From: JAHEEL01 sp963700375
GTDB taxonomy: Bacteria; Actinomycetota; Acidimicrobiia; Spongiisociales; UBA5794
Length of the DNA: 64,000 nucleotides
Reading direction: 5' to 3'
Assembly: GCA_963700375.1 (NCBI GenBank)
Contig: CAVOXF010000004.1
Location: 1 to 64,000 of the forward strand
The notes below the pieces were generated by a model. That model saw only the letters and a list, made by a program, of their open reading frames with translations, was not told the origin of the DNA and made no database searches. Of the stretch, positions 8,298-17,191 are shown in pieces (position 1 is the first letter of the stretch; every line of letters starts with the position of its first letter). The translations under genes were made by a program, and so were the position numbers.

Positions 8298-9851
8298 GTG
8301 AACGAATCTGAATCCGCCCCCATCATCCCAAGCCGGTCCGGGTGGGCTGGCGTTGCCGGCGTTGCCGTCAGCCTGGGCCTCACCGAATTGTTCGCAGGAT
8401 GGTCGACCGCCGTCCCGTCGGCGATCTCTGCAATTGGCGGGTTCGTCATCGACCTGTCTCCGTCGTGGCTCAAGACGTTCGCCATCTCGACGTTCGGCAC
8501 TGCGGACAAGGCCGTGCTGGCGATCTCCATTGTCGGCGTCGCTCTGCTGATCGGTTGGTTCACGGGCAAGGCCTCCGCCCGACATCCCGTCACGATGGTG
8601 GTCGCATTCGCGGCGGCTGCGATTGTCGGCGTCGCCGCCCAACTCGGCGAGCCGGGCGCCGTCACGGCACTTGTGATCGCCTCGACGGCGTTGGCCATGG
8701 GCGCCGGACTTCTCACGTGGTACGGCATCACGACATGGACCCGCCCAGTCGAGGGAGCGGCGTCCGAACAGGGCCCCGCCGACCCGGGGAGGCGGCGCCT
8801 CATGATGGGCGTGGCCGGTGCGGTCACGGTCTCGGCTATCACCATCTGGATCGGTCGGTCGATGATCAGGAGCCGTGCGGAGGCACAACGGAGCGCTCTT
8901 GGCCTACCGGTCCCCGTTGAACGACAGGCGGACCCATCGGCCACCAACGACTTCGCGCTGGAGTCGCTGACCCCGATCGTGGTACCGAACGATGAGTTCT
9001 ATCGGATTGACACGGCACTCGTCGTGCCGGCGATCGACCCGAACGAGTGGACGCTCACCATCAAGGGCATGGTGGCCCGCGAGGTCGTACTCACCTACGC
9101 CGACATCGCGGCGATGCCGCTGGTTGAGCGGTACGTGACGCTCTCGTGCGTGTCGAACGAGGTCGGTGGGGGGCTGGTCGGCAACGCGCTGTGGACCGGT
9201 GTGTATCTGAAGGACCTCCTCGACATGGCGGGCGTCCAGAGCGGCGCAGATCAGATCATCGCGCGGTCCACCGACGATTGGACGGCCGGAATCCCGACCG
9301 AGATAGCGTTCGACGGTCGTGACGCGCTCCTCGCGATCGGGATGAACCGCGAGGTGCTCCCGGCGGATCACGGCTTCCCGGCCCGTCTCGTCATCCCGGG
9401 GCTGTACGGGTACGTCTCGGCGACCAAGTGGATCACGGAACTGGAGTTGACGACCTGGGATGCCTTCGACGGCTACTGGGTGCCGCGGGGCTGGGCGAAA
9501 GAGGCTCCGATCAAGACCCAGTCTCGAATCGACCGTCCACGGAACGGGACGAGGATCGAGCCCGGCGAGTACACCCTCGGCGGCGTCGCATGGTCCCCGA
9601 CCAACGGCATCGAGCGCGTCGAGGTCCAGGTCGACGGCGGTTCGTGGACTGAGGCCGAGCTCAGCGCACCGCTCTCGAACGACGCATGGCTGCAATGGAT
9701 GCTGCCAACCGAGATGGCGGAAGGCGAACACCAGATTCGGGTGCGCGCCACCGATCGCACCGGCTTCACACAAACCGAGAACGAAGTGCCTCCGGCCCCG
9801 AACGGCGCCGAGGGGTGGCATACGATCACGGTGGTCGCCGAGCCGGCCTAG
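8298..9851 (+). CDS. Membrane-anchored sulfite-oxidase-family molybdopterin enzyme
   Basis: From GTG 8298 the first 200 residues hold about five membrane helices. A soluble domain follows with the molybdopterin fold of the sulfite oxidase family: PNDEFYRIDTALVVPAIDP, then YVTLSCVSNEVGGGLVGNAL with the molybdenum-ligating cysteine, and DHGFPARLVIPGLYGYVSAT. A C-terminal immunoglobulin-like dimerisation domain (VEVQVDGGSW, EGEHQIRVRATDRTG) completes it. Actinobacteria commonly carry this membrane-tethered architecture. No haem motif is visible, so electrons must go to a partner. The substrate is not established; sulfite is one possibility. Confidence 0.85.
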   Translation: MNESESAPIIPSRSGWAGVAGVAVSLGLTELFAGWSTAVPSAISAIGGFVIDLSPSWLKTFAISTFGTADKAVLAISIVGVALLIGWFTGKASARHPVTMVVAFAAAAIVGVAAQLGEPGAVTALVIASTALAMGAGLLTWYGITTWTRPVEGAASEQGPADPGRRRLMMGVAGAVTVSAITIWIGRSMIRSRAEAQRSALGLPVPVERQADPSATNDFALESLTPIVVPNDEFYRIDTALVVPAIDPNEWTLTIKGMVAREVVLTYADIAAMPLVERYVTLSCVSNEVGGGLVGNALWTGVYLKDLLDMAGVQSGADQIIARSTDDWTAGIPTEIAFDGRDALLAIGMNREVLPADHGFPARLVIPGLYGYVSATKWITELELTTWDAFDGYWVPRGWAKEAPIKTQSRIDRPRNGTRIEPGEYTLGGVAWSPTNGIERVEVQVDGGSWTEAELSAPLSNDAWLQWMLPTEMAEGEHQIRVRATDRTGFTQTENEVPPAPNGAEGWHTITVVAEPA

Positions 9852-9920
9852 CGCTCGCAGTTCGCGAACGTACCCGAATGTCGCCGCCGTAGGATGGGCG
9901 TTCTACCGAGGAGGGTTCGT

Positions 9921-10758
9921 GTGAAGCGTGTCATCGTGACCGGCGGGAGTGGGAAGGCGGGACGGGCCGTGGTGGCCGACCTTGGGGAGCATGGATTCGA
10001 CGTGACGTCGGTCGACGTCGCAGCTTCGCTCCATCCCGACGACCCCACTCTGGTCGCCGACCTCACCGACCTCGGGCAGACGATCGAGTCGCTTCGCGGT
10101 GCCGACGCCGTCGTCCACCTAGCGGCCATCCCCGCGCCGCACGTTCTTCCTGAGGGCGAAACCTTCCGCGTCAACATGATGTCGACGTACAACGTGTTGT
10201 CGGCCGCGACCCAACTCGGTCTCGAACGAGTGGTGTGGGCATCGTCCGAGACCTTGATCGGCATCCCCTTCGAGCGCCAGGCGCCGATCTATGCGCCGAT
10301 CGACGAGGACTCACCGCGCCTTCCCGAGTCTCACTACGCGCTTTCGAAGCTCGCAGGCGAAGTCATCGCGGAGCAGTTCAGTCGATGGTCCGGCACTCCC
10401 TTCGTGGCGCTGCGCATCTCGAACATCATGGAGGAATGGGAGTACCAGGACCCGATTCCCCGGCTTCTGGGATGACCCGACGATCCGTGCCTGGAATCTG
10501 TGGGGATACGTCGACGCGAGGGATGTCGCTCAGGCCGTTCGGTTGTCGCTGGGCGCCGACGTCTCGGGTGCGGAGCCGTTCCTCGTCGCTGCAGCCGACA
10601 CGTGTATGACACGCGAGAGCCTCGACCTCATGGCGGAGGTCTACCCGGACGTGCCGATCCGCAACAACATCGAGGGTCACCAAACCCTGCTTTCGATCGA
10701 CAAGGCCCGCCGCGTTCTCGGCTACGAACCGAAATACCGCTGGCGGGACCACGTGTAG
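9921..10758 (+). pseudogene. NAD-dependent epimerase/dehydratase, one-base frameshift
   Basis: A GTG start at 9921 follows GAGGAGGG. The Rossmann start KRVIVTGGSGKAGRAVVADL, the YALSKLAGE catalytic motif (YxxxK) and VVHLAAIP are all present, as in extended SDR sugar-nucleotide epimerases. After EEWEYQD the frame breaks: one extra C in a CCC run near 10451 gives a stop at 10475. The tail FPGFWDDPTIRAWNLWGYV to KYRWRDHV follows in the next frame to 10758. The single indel in a homopolymer may be an assembly error; if so this is a functional dehydrogenase of about 278 residues. Confidence 0.8.
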
Positions 10759-10764
10759 GAGACG

Positions 10765-11256
10765 TCAGTCGGTCGCAAGCGCATCTGCTATCCCGCCGGC
10801 CCAATCGGCGATTTCGTTCCAGTCACGGAAGTCGCCGTCCTCGGCGCGCACCGCCACCATGATGGCTCGCTCTCCGAAGCTCAGTTCGCTCTTGTCGATC
10901 CTGCCTGCGAAGAGTCTGTGATTGACCGGGCCGACCACCTCGACGATCTTTGCCACATCCACCGGCTCCTCGTCCGGCTGCGGTGGATCTCCGAGCGGGC
11001 CGCTCGAGAACAGCCAGACCCGCGGGGAAGCATCGCTCCTACCGATTCGGCTCGCGAGGCCCTTCGCGCTCTTCATCCAGTGTCCGGCGTAGACAGCGCT
11101 TCCGAGAACAACGGCCCCGTAGCCTTCCAACGATCCAACCTTGTCTGGTGGTTCGACCGTGACGGCGAAACCACGGTTCCGCAGCGTTGTCCCGATATGA
11201 TCGGCGATCCCGGACGTCGCCCCGTGCTTCGAGGCTGCAGATACCAGAATGTGCAT
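10765..11256 (-). CDS. Flavodoxin-domain protein (HemG-like)
   Basis: Starting at MHILVSAASKHGATSGIAD, the protein has the flavodoxin phosphate-binding loop (S-A-A-S-K-H-G-A-T) and a GSAVYAGHWMKSAKGLASR segment that contacts the flavin ring in flavodoxin-like protoporphyrinogen dehydrogenases. At 163 residues it is the size of a stand-alone flavodoxin domain. An ATG three codons earlier (11265) is also possible. It lies convergent to the epimerase and divergent from the ammonia-lyase gene. Its electron partner is not known. Confidence 0.8.
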   Translation of the reverse strand: MHILVSAASKHGATSGIADHIGTTLRNRGFAVTVEPPDKVGSLEGYGAVVLGSAVYAGHWMKSAKGLASRIGRSDASPRVWLFSSGPLGDPPQPDEEPVDVAKIVEVVGPVNHRLFAGRIDKSELSFGERAIMVAVRAEDGDFRDWNEIADWAGGIADALATD

Positions 11257-11361
11257 GTGTCCCATCCGCCTGCTTGCGTCGTTGGCATCGTGAGGGTAGG
11301 CATTGGGAGGGAACGCGTCCAGATGGACTCGGCGCTCGATGTCGTGCGATACAGTGTCGGC

Positions 11362-12615
11362 ATGGAACCCATCACACCGATCGAGTGGGTCGAGAACCCA
11401 CGGGCAAGGACCATCGCGTCGAGTGAGGCGGTCGGGGAGTTCTTCCCGCGGGAAGTATTCGAGCAGACACGCAACTTCCACCGGCAGATCCCCGGATATC
11501 GAATCAGTCCGCTTCGGAATCTGTCGAACCTGGCGTCGATGATCGGCGTCGGCGGCATCTGGGTCAAGGACGAGTCGCAGCGACTGAGCCTCAACTCGTT
11601 CAAGGTCCTCGGCGGATCCTTTGCGATCTACAGCTTCATCAAGTCAATGCTCGGACTCGAGGGCAAGTCCCTGTCGTTTGGTGAACTGATATCGGACGAG
11701 ACTCGCGCGAAGCTCGGCGATCTCACCTTCGCAACCGCCACCGATGGCAACCACGGCCGCGGCGTTGCATGGGCTGCCGACAAGCTGAACTGCCGGGCCG
11801 TCATCTATGTCCACAAGGACACGTCACAGGCCCGGATCGACGCCATCGCCGGCTACGGAGCCGACGTGCGGATCGTGGACGGGACGTACGACGACGCAGT
11901 GCGAAAGGCGAGCGCCGACGCCGAGGAGAACGGATGGCAGGTCATTTCCGATACGTCATGGGAGGGCTACCAGGACATCCCGAAGTGGGTGATGCAGGGC
12001 TACACGACCATGCTCTCGGAAGCTCAGGAGCAGCTTGCCGGTCAAGGTCTCATCAAGCCGACCCATGTCTTCGTGCAAGGCGGTGTTGGTGCACTGGCGG
12101 CCGCCACCATCGGCTTCTACGCCTCCCGGTTCGGTGCAGACCGTCCGACCACCGTCGTTGTGGAGCCGGTGAACGCCGAGTGTCTGCTCGAATCGGCCCG
12201 CATCGGGGATGGGGCGCCACATGCCATCGACGGTGATCTCCAGACAATCATGGCGGGCCTCGCCTGTGGCGAACCGAGTCCGATCGCATGGCGGGTTCTC
12301 TGGGACACCGTGGACGCGTTCGTCGCGTGCCCCGACTACGTGGCAGCGAAAGGAATGCGTGTGTACGCCACGCCGTTGTCGGGGGATCCGTTCGTCGTAT
12401 CCGGAGAATCGGGAGCCGTCACGCTCGGCGCGCTCATGTTCGTGGCCGAGTACCCGGCGTTTGCCGAGCTGAAGGAGTACCTCGGGATCGGTCCCGAGTC
12501 GCAGATACTCCTGATCAACTCCGAAGGCAATACCGACCCCGACGAGTTCCGCCGTGTGGTCTGGGAGGGCGCAAACTCGATCCCGCCTCAGCACCGATGG
12601 GGGTTCAGCGCCTAG
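11362..12615 (+). CDS. Diaminopropionate ammonia-lyase-like PLP enzyme
   Basis: The 417-residue protein is a fold-type II PLP enzyme. IWVKDESQRLSLNSFKVLGG carries the lysine that should bind PLP, FATATDGNHGRGVAW is the asparagine loop of the family, and VFVQGGVGALAAATIGFYAS is the glycine-rich phosphate loop. Length and these motifs agree with 2,3-diaminopropionate ammonia-lyase, which breaks 2,3-diaminopropionate to pyruvate and ammonia. D-serine or threonine dehydratases are relatives. No YgeW/YgeY/SsnA-type neighbours are present, so a stand-alone amino-acid breakdown role is inferred. Confidence 0.85.
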   Translation: MEPITPIEWVENPRARTIASSEAVGEFFPREVFEQTRNFHRQIPGYRISPLRNLSNLASMIGVGGIWVKDESQRLSLNSFKVLGGSFAIYSFIKSMLGLEGKSLSFGELISDETRAKLGDLTFATATDGNHGRGVAWAADKLNCRAVIYVHKDTSQARIDAIAGYGADVRIVDGTYDDAVRKASADAEENGWQVISDTSWEGYQDIPKWVMQGYTTMLSEAQEQLAGQGLIKPTHVFVQGGVGALAAATIGFYASRFGADRPTTVVVEPVNAECLLESARIGDGAPHAIDGDLQTIMAGLACGEPSPIAWRVLWDTVDAFVACPDYVAAKGMRVYATPLSGDPFVVSGESGAVTLGALMFVAEYPAFAELKEYLGIGPESQILLINSEGNTDPDEFRRVVWEGANSIPPQHRWGFSA

Positions 12616-13055
12616 GTGTTGATGATCGCGGAGACCAGCTTCCCGATCTCGACAACGGTGGCGATCGCGAGGGCGAGAATCAGGAAGACCAACACCGCTT
12701 TCACCAGGGATTCCCAATCGAAGGAATAGGGCGAGAAGTCGAAGGGGAAGACCTGGAACGTGAGGATGAGTACGGCAATGCTGACCAGGTTGAGGACGAT
12801 CTGGCCGGTCGAGCGGATCCACATTGCGTCGTACAGGACCCAGACGGTGTTCACGACGATGCTCGCTACGAGTGAGGCGTTGATGATCGGCAGCAGCTGA
12901 TCGAAGTCGGCCGTCAAGAACGGCCCGATGTCCCACTCGAGGAGATGGTTGACCACGTACAGGATGCCAGCGCTGACTGCGATCCCGACGAGGTAGCCGA
13001 AGCGTCGTAGTCCGACGGGAGTGACGTTCGCATTGCTTTGGCGTGCCCAGGTCAT
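12612..13055 (-). CDS. Uncharacterised four-helix membrane protein
   Basis: From ATG 13055, preceded by AAGGGGGAT, the 147-residue protein has four predicted membrane segments (GYLVGIAVSAGILYVVNHLL, LLPIINASLVASIVVNTVWV, IVLNLVSIAVLILTFQVFPF and LVKAVLVFLILALAIATVVE). No family was recognised. It overlaps the end of the convergent ammonia-lyase gene by four bases. It may belong to a group of conserved actinobacterial membrane proteins; no function is implied by the neighbours. Confidence 0.7.
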   Translation of the reverse strand: MTWARQSNANVTPVGLRRFGYLVGIAVSAGILYVVNHLLEWDIGPFLTADFDQLLPIINASLVASIVVNTVWVLYDAMWIRSTGQIVLNLVSIAVLILTFQVFPFDFSPYSFDWESLVKAVLVFLILALAIATVVEIGKLVSAIINT

Positions 13056-13421
13056 GTATCGATCCCCCTTGAATCGACCCTTGCGGGCTGTGTGCATCCT
13101 ATCGGCAAGGGTTGGGGCCGACCCAAGCCGTAACTGCGGGGCGATCGGTGAATGATCCGGTGCCGTTGCACGATCCAGAAAACCACTGAATATGGTCCCG
13201 AACCGTGCCGACCATATCTACTCAGCGGTCGCGTCGAGGACGACCGCACCAATGGAGAACGGGTCGACGCATGGAAGTAGACACGAAAGACAGCGTGGCG
13301 GGAATCACACCGTCAGGGGAGCGCGGTCGCATCGCGAATGCTGAGCGTGGCAATTGGTCCGATCGACCCATTCACGCCGGGTCGGCCCCGAAGTAGGTTT
13401 GCGGGGAGTTCGGAGGAGCTG
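13056..13421. other. Intergenic region upstream of the pilin gene
   Basis: About 365 bases lie between two divergent genes. The left edge must hold the promoter of the membrane-protein gene and the right edge that of the pilin gene (CGGAGGAG ribosome site at 13411-13418). No convincing coding frame, tRNA or known riboswitch pattern was seen. Confidence 0.5.
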
Positions 13422-13598
13422 ATGAACGCAGCAATCTATCGCATCTGGATCAGAGTGGTCGACGAGCGTGGTGCCAGCATGGTCGAGTACGCCCTCTTGA
13501 TTGCTCTCATCGCCATCACGGCGTTGATTGCCGTGGCGTTCTTCGGAAGCCGAGTGAGCGATAGCTTCAACGGCAGCACCACCGAAATGTTCTCATAG
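13422..13598 (+). CDS. Flp-type (type IVb) pilin
   Basis: The 58-residue product reads ...VVDERGASMVEYALLIALIA, the class of Flp/Fap prepilins: a short positively charged leader ending in Gly, cleavage before Ala, Glu at position 5 of the mature protein followed by Tyr, then a single hydrophobic helix. A good ribosome site (GGAGGAG) precedes the ATG. No TadA-type ATPase, TadB/C or prepilin peptidase is present in this window, so the assembly genes must lie elsewhere. Confidence 0.9.
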   Translation: MNAAIYRIWIRVVDERGASMVEYALLIALIAITALIAVAFFGSRVSDSFNGSTTEMFS

Positions 13599-13650
13599 TC
13601 GGCTGGCCGCTTTCGCCGTCAGTGTCTACGAGCCCGACCGAGCGGCACGC

Positions 13651-14394
13651 CTACGCCGGCGCCGATTGGTCTCGCGCTTCGACGTCGAGACCAATCGGGC
13701 ATTCGATCCCGGTCGGCTGCATTCCGCAGTAGCCCTCGGCCGCGATCGGGTGCGCCGGGGGGGCGACCTCTCCGAAGTAGAACACCCCTAGATCGATTCC
13801 GTTCCTGGCGAGATTGCGGGCCAGATACTGCTGGTGGTACTCCTCGGCGTAGAAGAACTCCGAGATGGGTGCGATCTCGGTCGTGATCGGCCCGAACCCC
13901 GCCGCTGCCAGATCCGCCGCATACAGGTCCCGCGAGGCGATCGCCGCGCGCAGCTGGGTGTCGGTGGTCGTGTAGATCGCCGACCGGTACTGGGAGCCGT
14001 GGTCCGGACCCTGACGCATGCCCTGCGTGGGATCGTGGGCCTCCCAGAAACGCTTCAGGAGCGCGGCGAACGACACGACCTTCGGATCGAACACAACAAG
14101 CACCGCCTCGGTGTGGCCCGTGCGCCCCGAGCACACGTCCTCGTACGTCGGATGCGCCGTGCTTCCACCGGCGTAGCCGACGGCCGTCGAGAAGACGCCC
14201 TCGGCCATCCAGAACTGACGTTCCGCACCCCAGAAGCAGCCCATTCCGAAATAGACCGTCTCGAGGCCGTCCGGGAACGGCGGCGTCATGGGTGCCCCGT
14301 TGACGAAATGGGTTCCGCTGATCTCGATCGAGTGTTCCCGATCTGGGAGCGTTTGGCTGCTGTTGGGTCCGTCGCTGCTGCGTGATCTCCACAT
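13651..14394 (-). CDS. msrA: Peptide methionine sulfoxide reductase MsrA
   Basis: The catalytic motif is in ETVYFGMGCFWGAERQFWMA, with GCFWG holding the nucleophilic cysteine. GYAGGSTAHPTYEDVCSGRTGH and FFYAEEYHQQYL are standard substrate-binding regions. C-terminal cysteines in EGYCGMQPTGIECP should act as resolving residues regenerated by thioredoxin. At 247 residues it carries about 35 extra N-terminal residues; a later start at MTPPFPDG is possible. It reduces methionine S-sulfoxide in proteins. Confidence 0.95.
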   Translation of the reverse strand: MWRSRSSDGPNSSQTLPDREHSIEISGTHFVNGAPMTPPFPDGLETVYFGMGCFWGAERQFWMAEGVFSTAVGYAGGSTAHPTYEDVCSGRTGHTEAVLVVFDPKVVSFAALLKRFWEAHDPTQGMRQGPDHGSQYRSAIYTTTDTQLRAAIASRDLYAADLAAAGFGPITTEIAPISEFFYAEEYHQQYLARNLARNGIDLGVFYFGEVAPPAHPIAAEGYCGMQPTGIECPIGLDVEARDQSAPA

Positions 14395-14488
14395 GGTTCC
14401 TTCAACGCTACCGATGCCCTCTTTGTTCCGCCGACGGAGCGGGCGACGATGCTAGCTCTAGGTGCCTTTCGTGCGTACAATTGCAAGC

Positions 14489-15034
14489 ATGGTTCCAACG
14501 TCCACAGAACACGAACTCCCGGCCGACTATCCGGAGCATCTCGGCGGAGCATTTGAGCTCAGCGACGGACGTCTCGTGTGGATCCGGGCAATCCTCCCTT
14601 CGGACGCCGGTGATCTGGCAGCGGCCATAGCGACCGCCGACCGCGAAACACTGCTCCACCGCTTCTTCACGGCGGCTCCTCACATCACGGATCAACAGAT
14701 CCACTACCTAGCCGAAGTGGACTATCGGCGTCGACTCGCGTTGATTGCCAGGGACAGCGACGGCGAGGGCGTTGCTGTCGCTCGGTACGAGTGCCATCCG
14801 GAGAGCTGTACCGCCGAGGTAGCCGTTGCCGTTGCACCCGGGTGGCGTGGCCTCGGCCTCGCCACCGAACTGCTTCGCCGTCTCGAGGAACCGGCTCGTG
14901 AGAACGGGTTCGAGGTGCTCGACGCCGTGTACCTTCCGGACAATCACGCGGTCGCCCGGGTCTTTGAACACCTCCACTACGACCCGGCGCGTATCTCGGA
15001 CGGCGTCGCAACCGTCTCGAAGTCGCTCGTGTGA
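14489..15034 (+). CDS. GNAT-family N-acetyltransferase
   Basis: The protein (181 residues) has the GNAT fold: IRAILPSDAGDLAAAI at the N-terminus and the acetyl-CoA loop in VAVAPGWRGLGLATELLRRL (the Q/RxxGxG/A signature). It resembles the acetyltransferase part of actinobacterial Pat-like enzymes (HRFFTAAPHITDQQIHYLA is typical) but has no nucleotide-binding sensor domain. ATG 14489 is chosen because it follows the divergent msrA by about 95 bases; an in-frame GTG-like start lies earlier. The substrate, protein lysine or small molecule, is not known. Confidence 0.8.
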   Translation: MVPTSTEHELPADYPEHLGGAFELSDGRLVWIRAILPSDAGDLAAAIATADRETLLHRFFTAAPHITDQQIHYLAEVDYRRRLALIARDSDGEGVAVARYECHPESCTAEVAVAVAPGWRGLGLATELLRRLEEPARENGFEVLDAVYLPDNHAVARVFEHLHYDPARISDGVATVSKSLV

Positions 15035-15151
15035 GGGCGCGCCGATCGGCGAATCTCGCGCACTCCGAACGCGGTACGCTGAGGCCTCCGGATTGGTCCG
15101 GGGAATGAACGATCTCGGCGCGCGCGTACATCGCCGGTGGAAGGATGCCAC

Positions 15152-15865
15152 ATGGAGCCCGTGAGGAGTCTGCACGACCTCCTCGAATTGCAGGACGTCG
15201 ACTCCCAGATCGATCGTCTGATTGATCAGCGACAGAGCCTTCCGGAACTCAACGACTATCGCTCAGCGCATGAGGCAACCGTCCGGCTCGCAGCGGAACG
15301 GGAACGGACGGGCGAACGTCTTCGCGAGATCGAACTCGCCATCGACAAGACCACCGGTGAGCTCGAGATCACGCAACAGAAGGCGGGCGCCGAGGAGATG
15401 CGGCTCTACGCAGGGGGATTGAGCGCCCGTGACGCCGACTATCTCCGTCGCGAGGTTGAACTCCTCAAGGCCAGGAGCTCGGGCATGGAAGAGGAGATTC
15501 TCGAGCTCATGGAGTCGCGGGAAGAGGTGGAGGCCGACCTTGCCCGTCTCGATGCGGAATTGGCGGAAGAGACCGAGCACAAAGCCACGCTCGAGGGCGG
15601 TATCCGTGAGTCATGGAAGGTGATCGACGCCGAACTCGCGATCAAAGAGAGGCGCAAACGCGAGGTCGTGCCGCTCATCGACGAGGACCTGATCGCCCTC
15701 TACGAGGGGCTACGCGAGACGAGTGACGGCCGCCGAGCCGTCGGTGCGCTGAACGGCGGGGTATGCGGCGCGTGCCACCTGATGCTCTCCGGCGCCGAGG
15801 AGAACGAGGCGCGCCGACAGGATCCGCCTCGCTGCGTTCACTGCCGAGCGATCCTCGTCCCCTAG
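15152..15865 (+). CDS. C4-type zinc-ribbon coiled-coil protein (DUF164 family)
   Basis: Residues 1-190 form long coiled-coil helices rich in Glu, Arg and Leu (QDVDSQIDRLIDQRQ, LLKARSSGMEEEILELMES). The end is a zinc ribbon with CGACHLML and CVHCRAILVP. This is the architecture of a widespread bacterial family, present in mycobacteria, whose function is not settled. ATG 15152 follows a GGAAGG site. The gene is followed at six bases by the membrane protein gene, so the two may be co-transcribed. Confidence 0.85.
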   Translation: MEPVRSLHDLLELQDVDSQIDRLIDQRQSLPELNDYRSAHEATVRLAAERERTGERLREIELAIDKTTGELEITQQKAGAEEMRLYAGGLSARDADYLRREVELLKARSSGMEEEILELMESREEVEADLARLDAELAEETEHKATLEGGIRESWKVIDAELAIKERRKREVVPLIDEDLIALYEGLRETSDGRRAVGALNGGVCGACHLMLSGAEENEARRQDPPRCVHCRAILVP

Positions 15866-15871
15866 ACCCCG

Positions 15872-16402
15872 ATGCTGTTCTGGCACGTCGGCGGGACCAT
15901 TGCCGTCATCCGGTACGCCTTCCGCGATGAGGCGATGGATCTGCGGTTTCTCGCCCTCGGGGCGATCCTCCCCGATCTGATCGATACACCGATCGGTCTC
16001 GCTCTCTGGTCGACGTTCGGCACCGTCCGATTGGCCTCACATTCCCTGCTCTTCGCGACGCTGCTCCTCGTCATTGTGATGGCGGCCACTCGCAGGGGGA
16101 GGCCGCGAAAGCGCTGGATGCCGCTTGCGGTCGGCGTGCTGGTCCATCTGGTTCTCGATGGCATGTGGCGCTCACCGGCGACGTTGTGGTGGCCGTTTCT
16201 CGGCTGGGAGTTCGACGCCACGACCTATGCGACGGTGTGGACCTACCTGGAATGGCTGGTGACGGACATTCGAACGTGGGCCTTGGAGGGCGTTGGTCTC
16301 ATCTACCTCCTGATCCTCGCCCGTCGTTCCGGTCTGGTCGACCCCGAGGCAAGGCGCCTGGTGCTCACGACGGGTCGGGTGACGGCTCCGATCGGTCGTT
16401 GA
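15872..16402 (+). CDS. YdjM/DUF457-like membrane protein (metal-dependent hydrolase family)
   Basis: Membrane helices alternate with the conserved His/Asp pattern of this family: LFWHVGGTIAVI, LRFLALGAILPDLIDTPIG, ASHSLLFATLLLVIV and LAVGVLVHLVLDGMW. The motifs GAILPDLID, SHS and HLVLDGMW are those of the LexA-regulated inner-membrane group often labelled as metal-dependent hydrolase. It begins six bases after the zinc-ribbon gene and its end overlaps the convergent TauE-like gene by about 38 bases. Activity is unproven. Confidence 0.75.
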   Translation: MLFWHVGGTIAVIRYAFRDEAMDLRFLALGAILPDLIDTPIGLALWSTFGTVRLASHSLLFATLLLVIVMAATRRGRPRKRWMPLAVGVLVHLVLDGMWRSPATLWWPFLGWEFDATTYATVWTYLEWLVTDIRTWALEGVGLIYLLILARRSGLVDPEARRLVLTTGRVTAPIGR

Positions 16403-16766
16403 TTCGCCGGGCGCGCCACGCCATGCGCGCGGCGAGGATGATCAAGAACACGCCGAACATGCGGCCGAGCAGATCGGCGTCGAGTCGAAGCGCGACCCGC
16501 GCTCCAACCACGGCTCCGAGAATGCCGGCAAGGCCGATGGGGATCGCGAGCTGCCACCGGACGTTACCCATCCGTGTGTGGGCGAGCGTCGCGACGATCG
16601 CCGTCGGGAATATGACCGCAAGCGACGTTCCCTGGGCGATGTGCTGATCGAACCCGAAGAGCATGACCAGGGTCGGCACGAACACGATGCCGCCGCCAAG
16701 GCCGAGGGCCGCGGCGAGCACCCCTGCGACGAGGCCGAGAACAATGAGCGCAACGATCTCGATCAT
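16365..16766 (-). CDS. Half-size TauE/SafE anion exporter subunit (C-terminal half)
   Basis: The 133-residue protein has one TauE repeat: GLVAGVLAAALGLGGGIVFV (the glycine-rich signature), GTSLAVIFPTAIVATLAH and a terminal helix pair ending in positively charged residues. Full-length TauE/SafE proteins are about 250 residues with two such repeats. The other repeat is encoded just upstream by a separate gene at 16769-17125, with only two bases between stop and start. The two probably fold together as a heterodimer exporting sulfite, sulfoacetate or related anions; substrate unknown. Confidence 0.85.
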   Translation of the reverse strand: MIEIVALIVLGLVAGVLAAALGLGGGIVFVPTLVMLFGFDQHIAQGTSLAVIFPTAIVATLAHTRMGNVRWQLAIPIGLAGILGAVVGARVALRLDADLLGRMFGVFLIILAARMAWRARRINDRSEPSPDPS

Positions 16767-16768
16767 GA

Positions 16769-17125
16769 TCAGACCAGCATTCGGACGCCGGCGACCAACA
16801 GGACGAGCGCAAAGGTGATGGCGAGCAATCGTTCGTTGACTCGTTCGGCGATCCAGGCACCGATCCAGGCACCGACGACGGAGCCAATGATGATCAGCCC
16901 TGCTGCTCGCCAGTCGACGCTCCCGCTGAGTCCAAACGCCGCCATGGCCGCCGCCGACGAGGCAACGATCGTTGCCGTGGATGTGCCGGACGCCTCGCGT
17001 TGCGTGAGCGCAAGCCACAGCACGAGACCGGGCACAACGATGACGCCTCCGCCGACGCCAAAGAGGCCGGCGACCATGCCGGCGATGGCACCGAGGGCGA
17101 TGGCCTTGGTGAGCTCGCTGTTCAC
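16769..17125 (-). CDS. Half-size TauE/SafE anion exporter subunit (N-terminal half)
   Basis: The GTG start at 17125 gives a 118-residue protein with GAIAGMVAGLFGVGGGVIVV, EASGTSTATIVASSAAAMAA and two more hydrophobic stretches, again a single TauE repeat. It is translationally coupled to the downstream half (TGATCATG junction). No single-base change would join them neatly, because the first has a normal C-terminus (VAGVRMLV) and the second a normal N-terminus (MIEIVALIVLG). So a natural pair of half-transporters is more likely than a frameshift. Confidence 0.85.
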   Translation of the reverse strand: MNSELTKAIALGAIAGMVAGLFGVGGGVIVVPGLVLWLALTQREASGTSTATIVASSAAAMAAFGLSGSVDWRAAGLIIIGSVVGAWIGAWIAERVNERLLAITFALVLLVAGVRMLV

Positions 17126-17191
17126 AGACCGGGAAGGTACACGCTTTCGGCGATCGCTCCTAGAAGGTCGCGTTCGTTAGCCTCCACGTCG

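Noticed and set aside
10451..10475. Programmed frameshift in the epimerase
   Set aside because: No slippery heptamer or stimulating structure is visible; a homopolymer indel explains it.
13205..13421. Possible riboswitch (GEMM type) before the Flp pilin
   Set aside because: The conserved blocks of c-di-GMP riboswitches are not present; only ordinary spacer sequence was seen.
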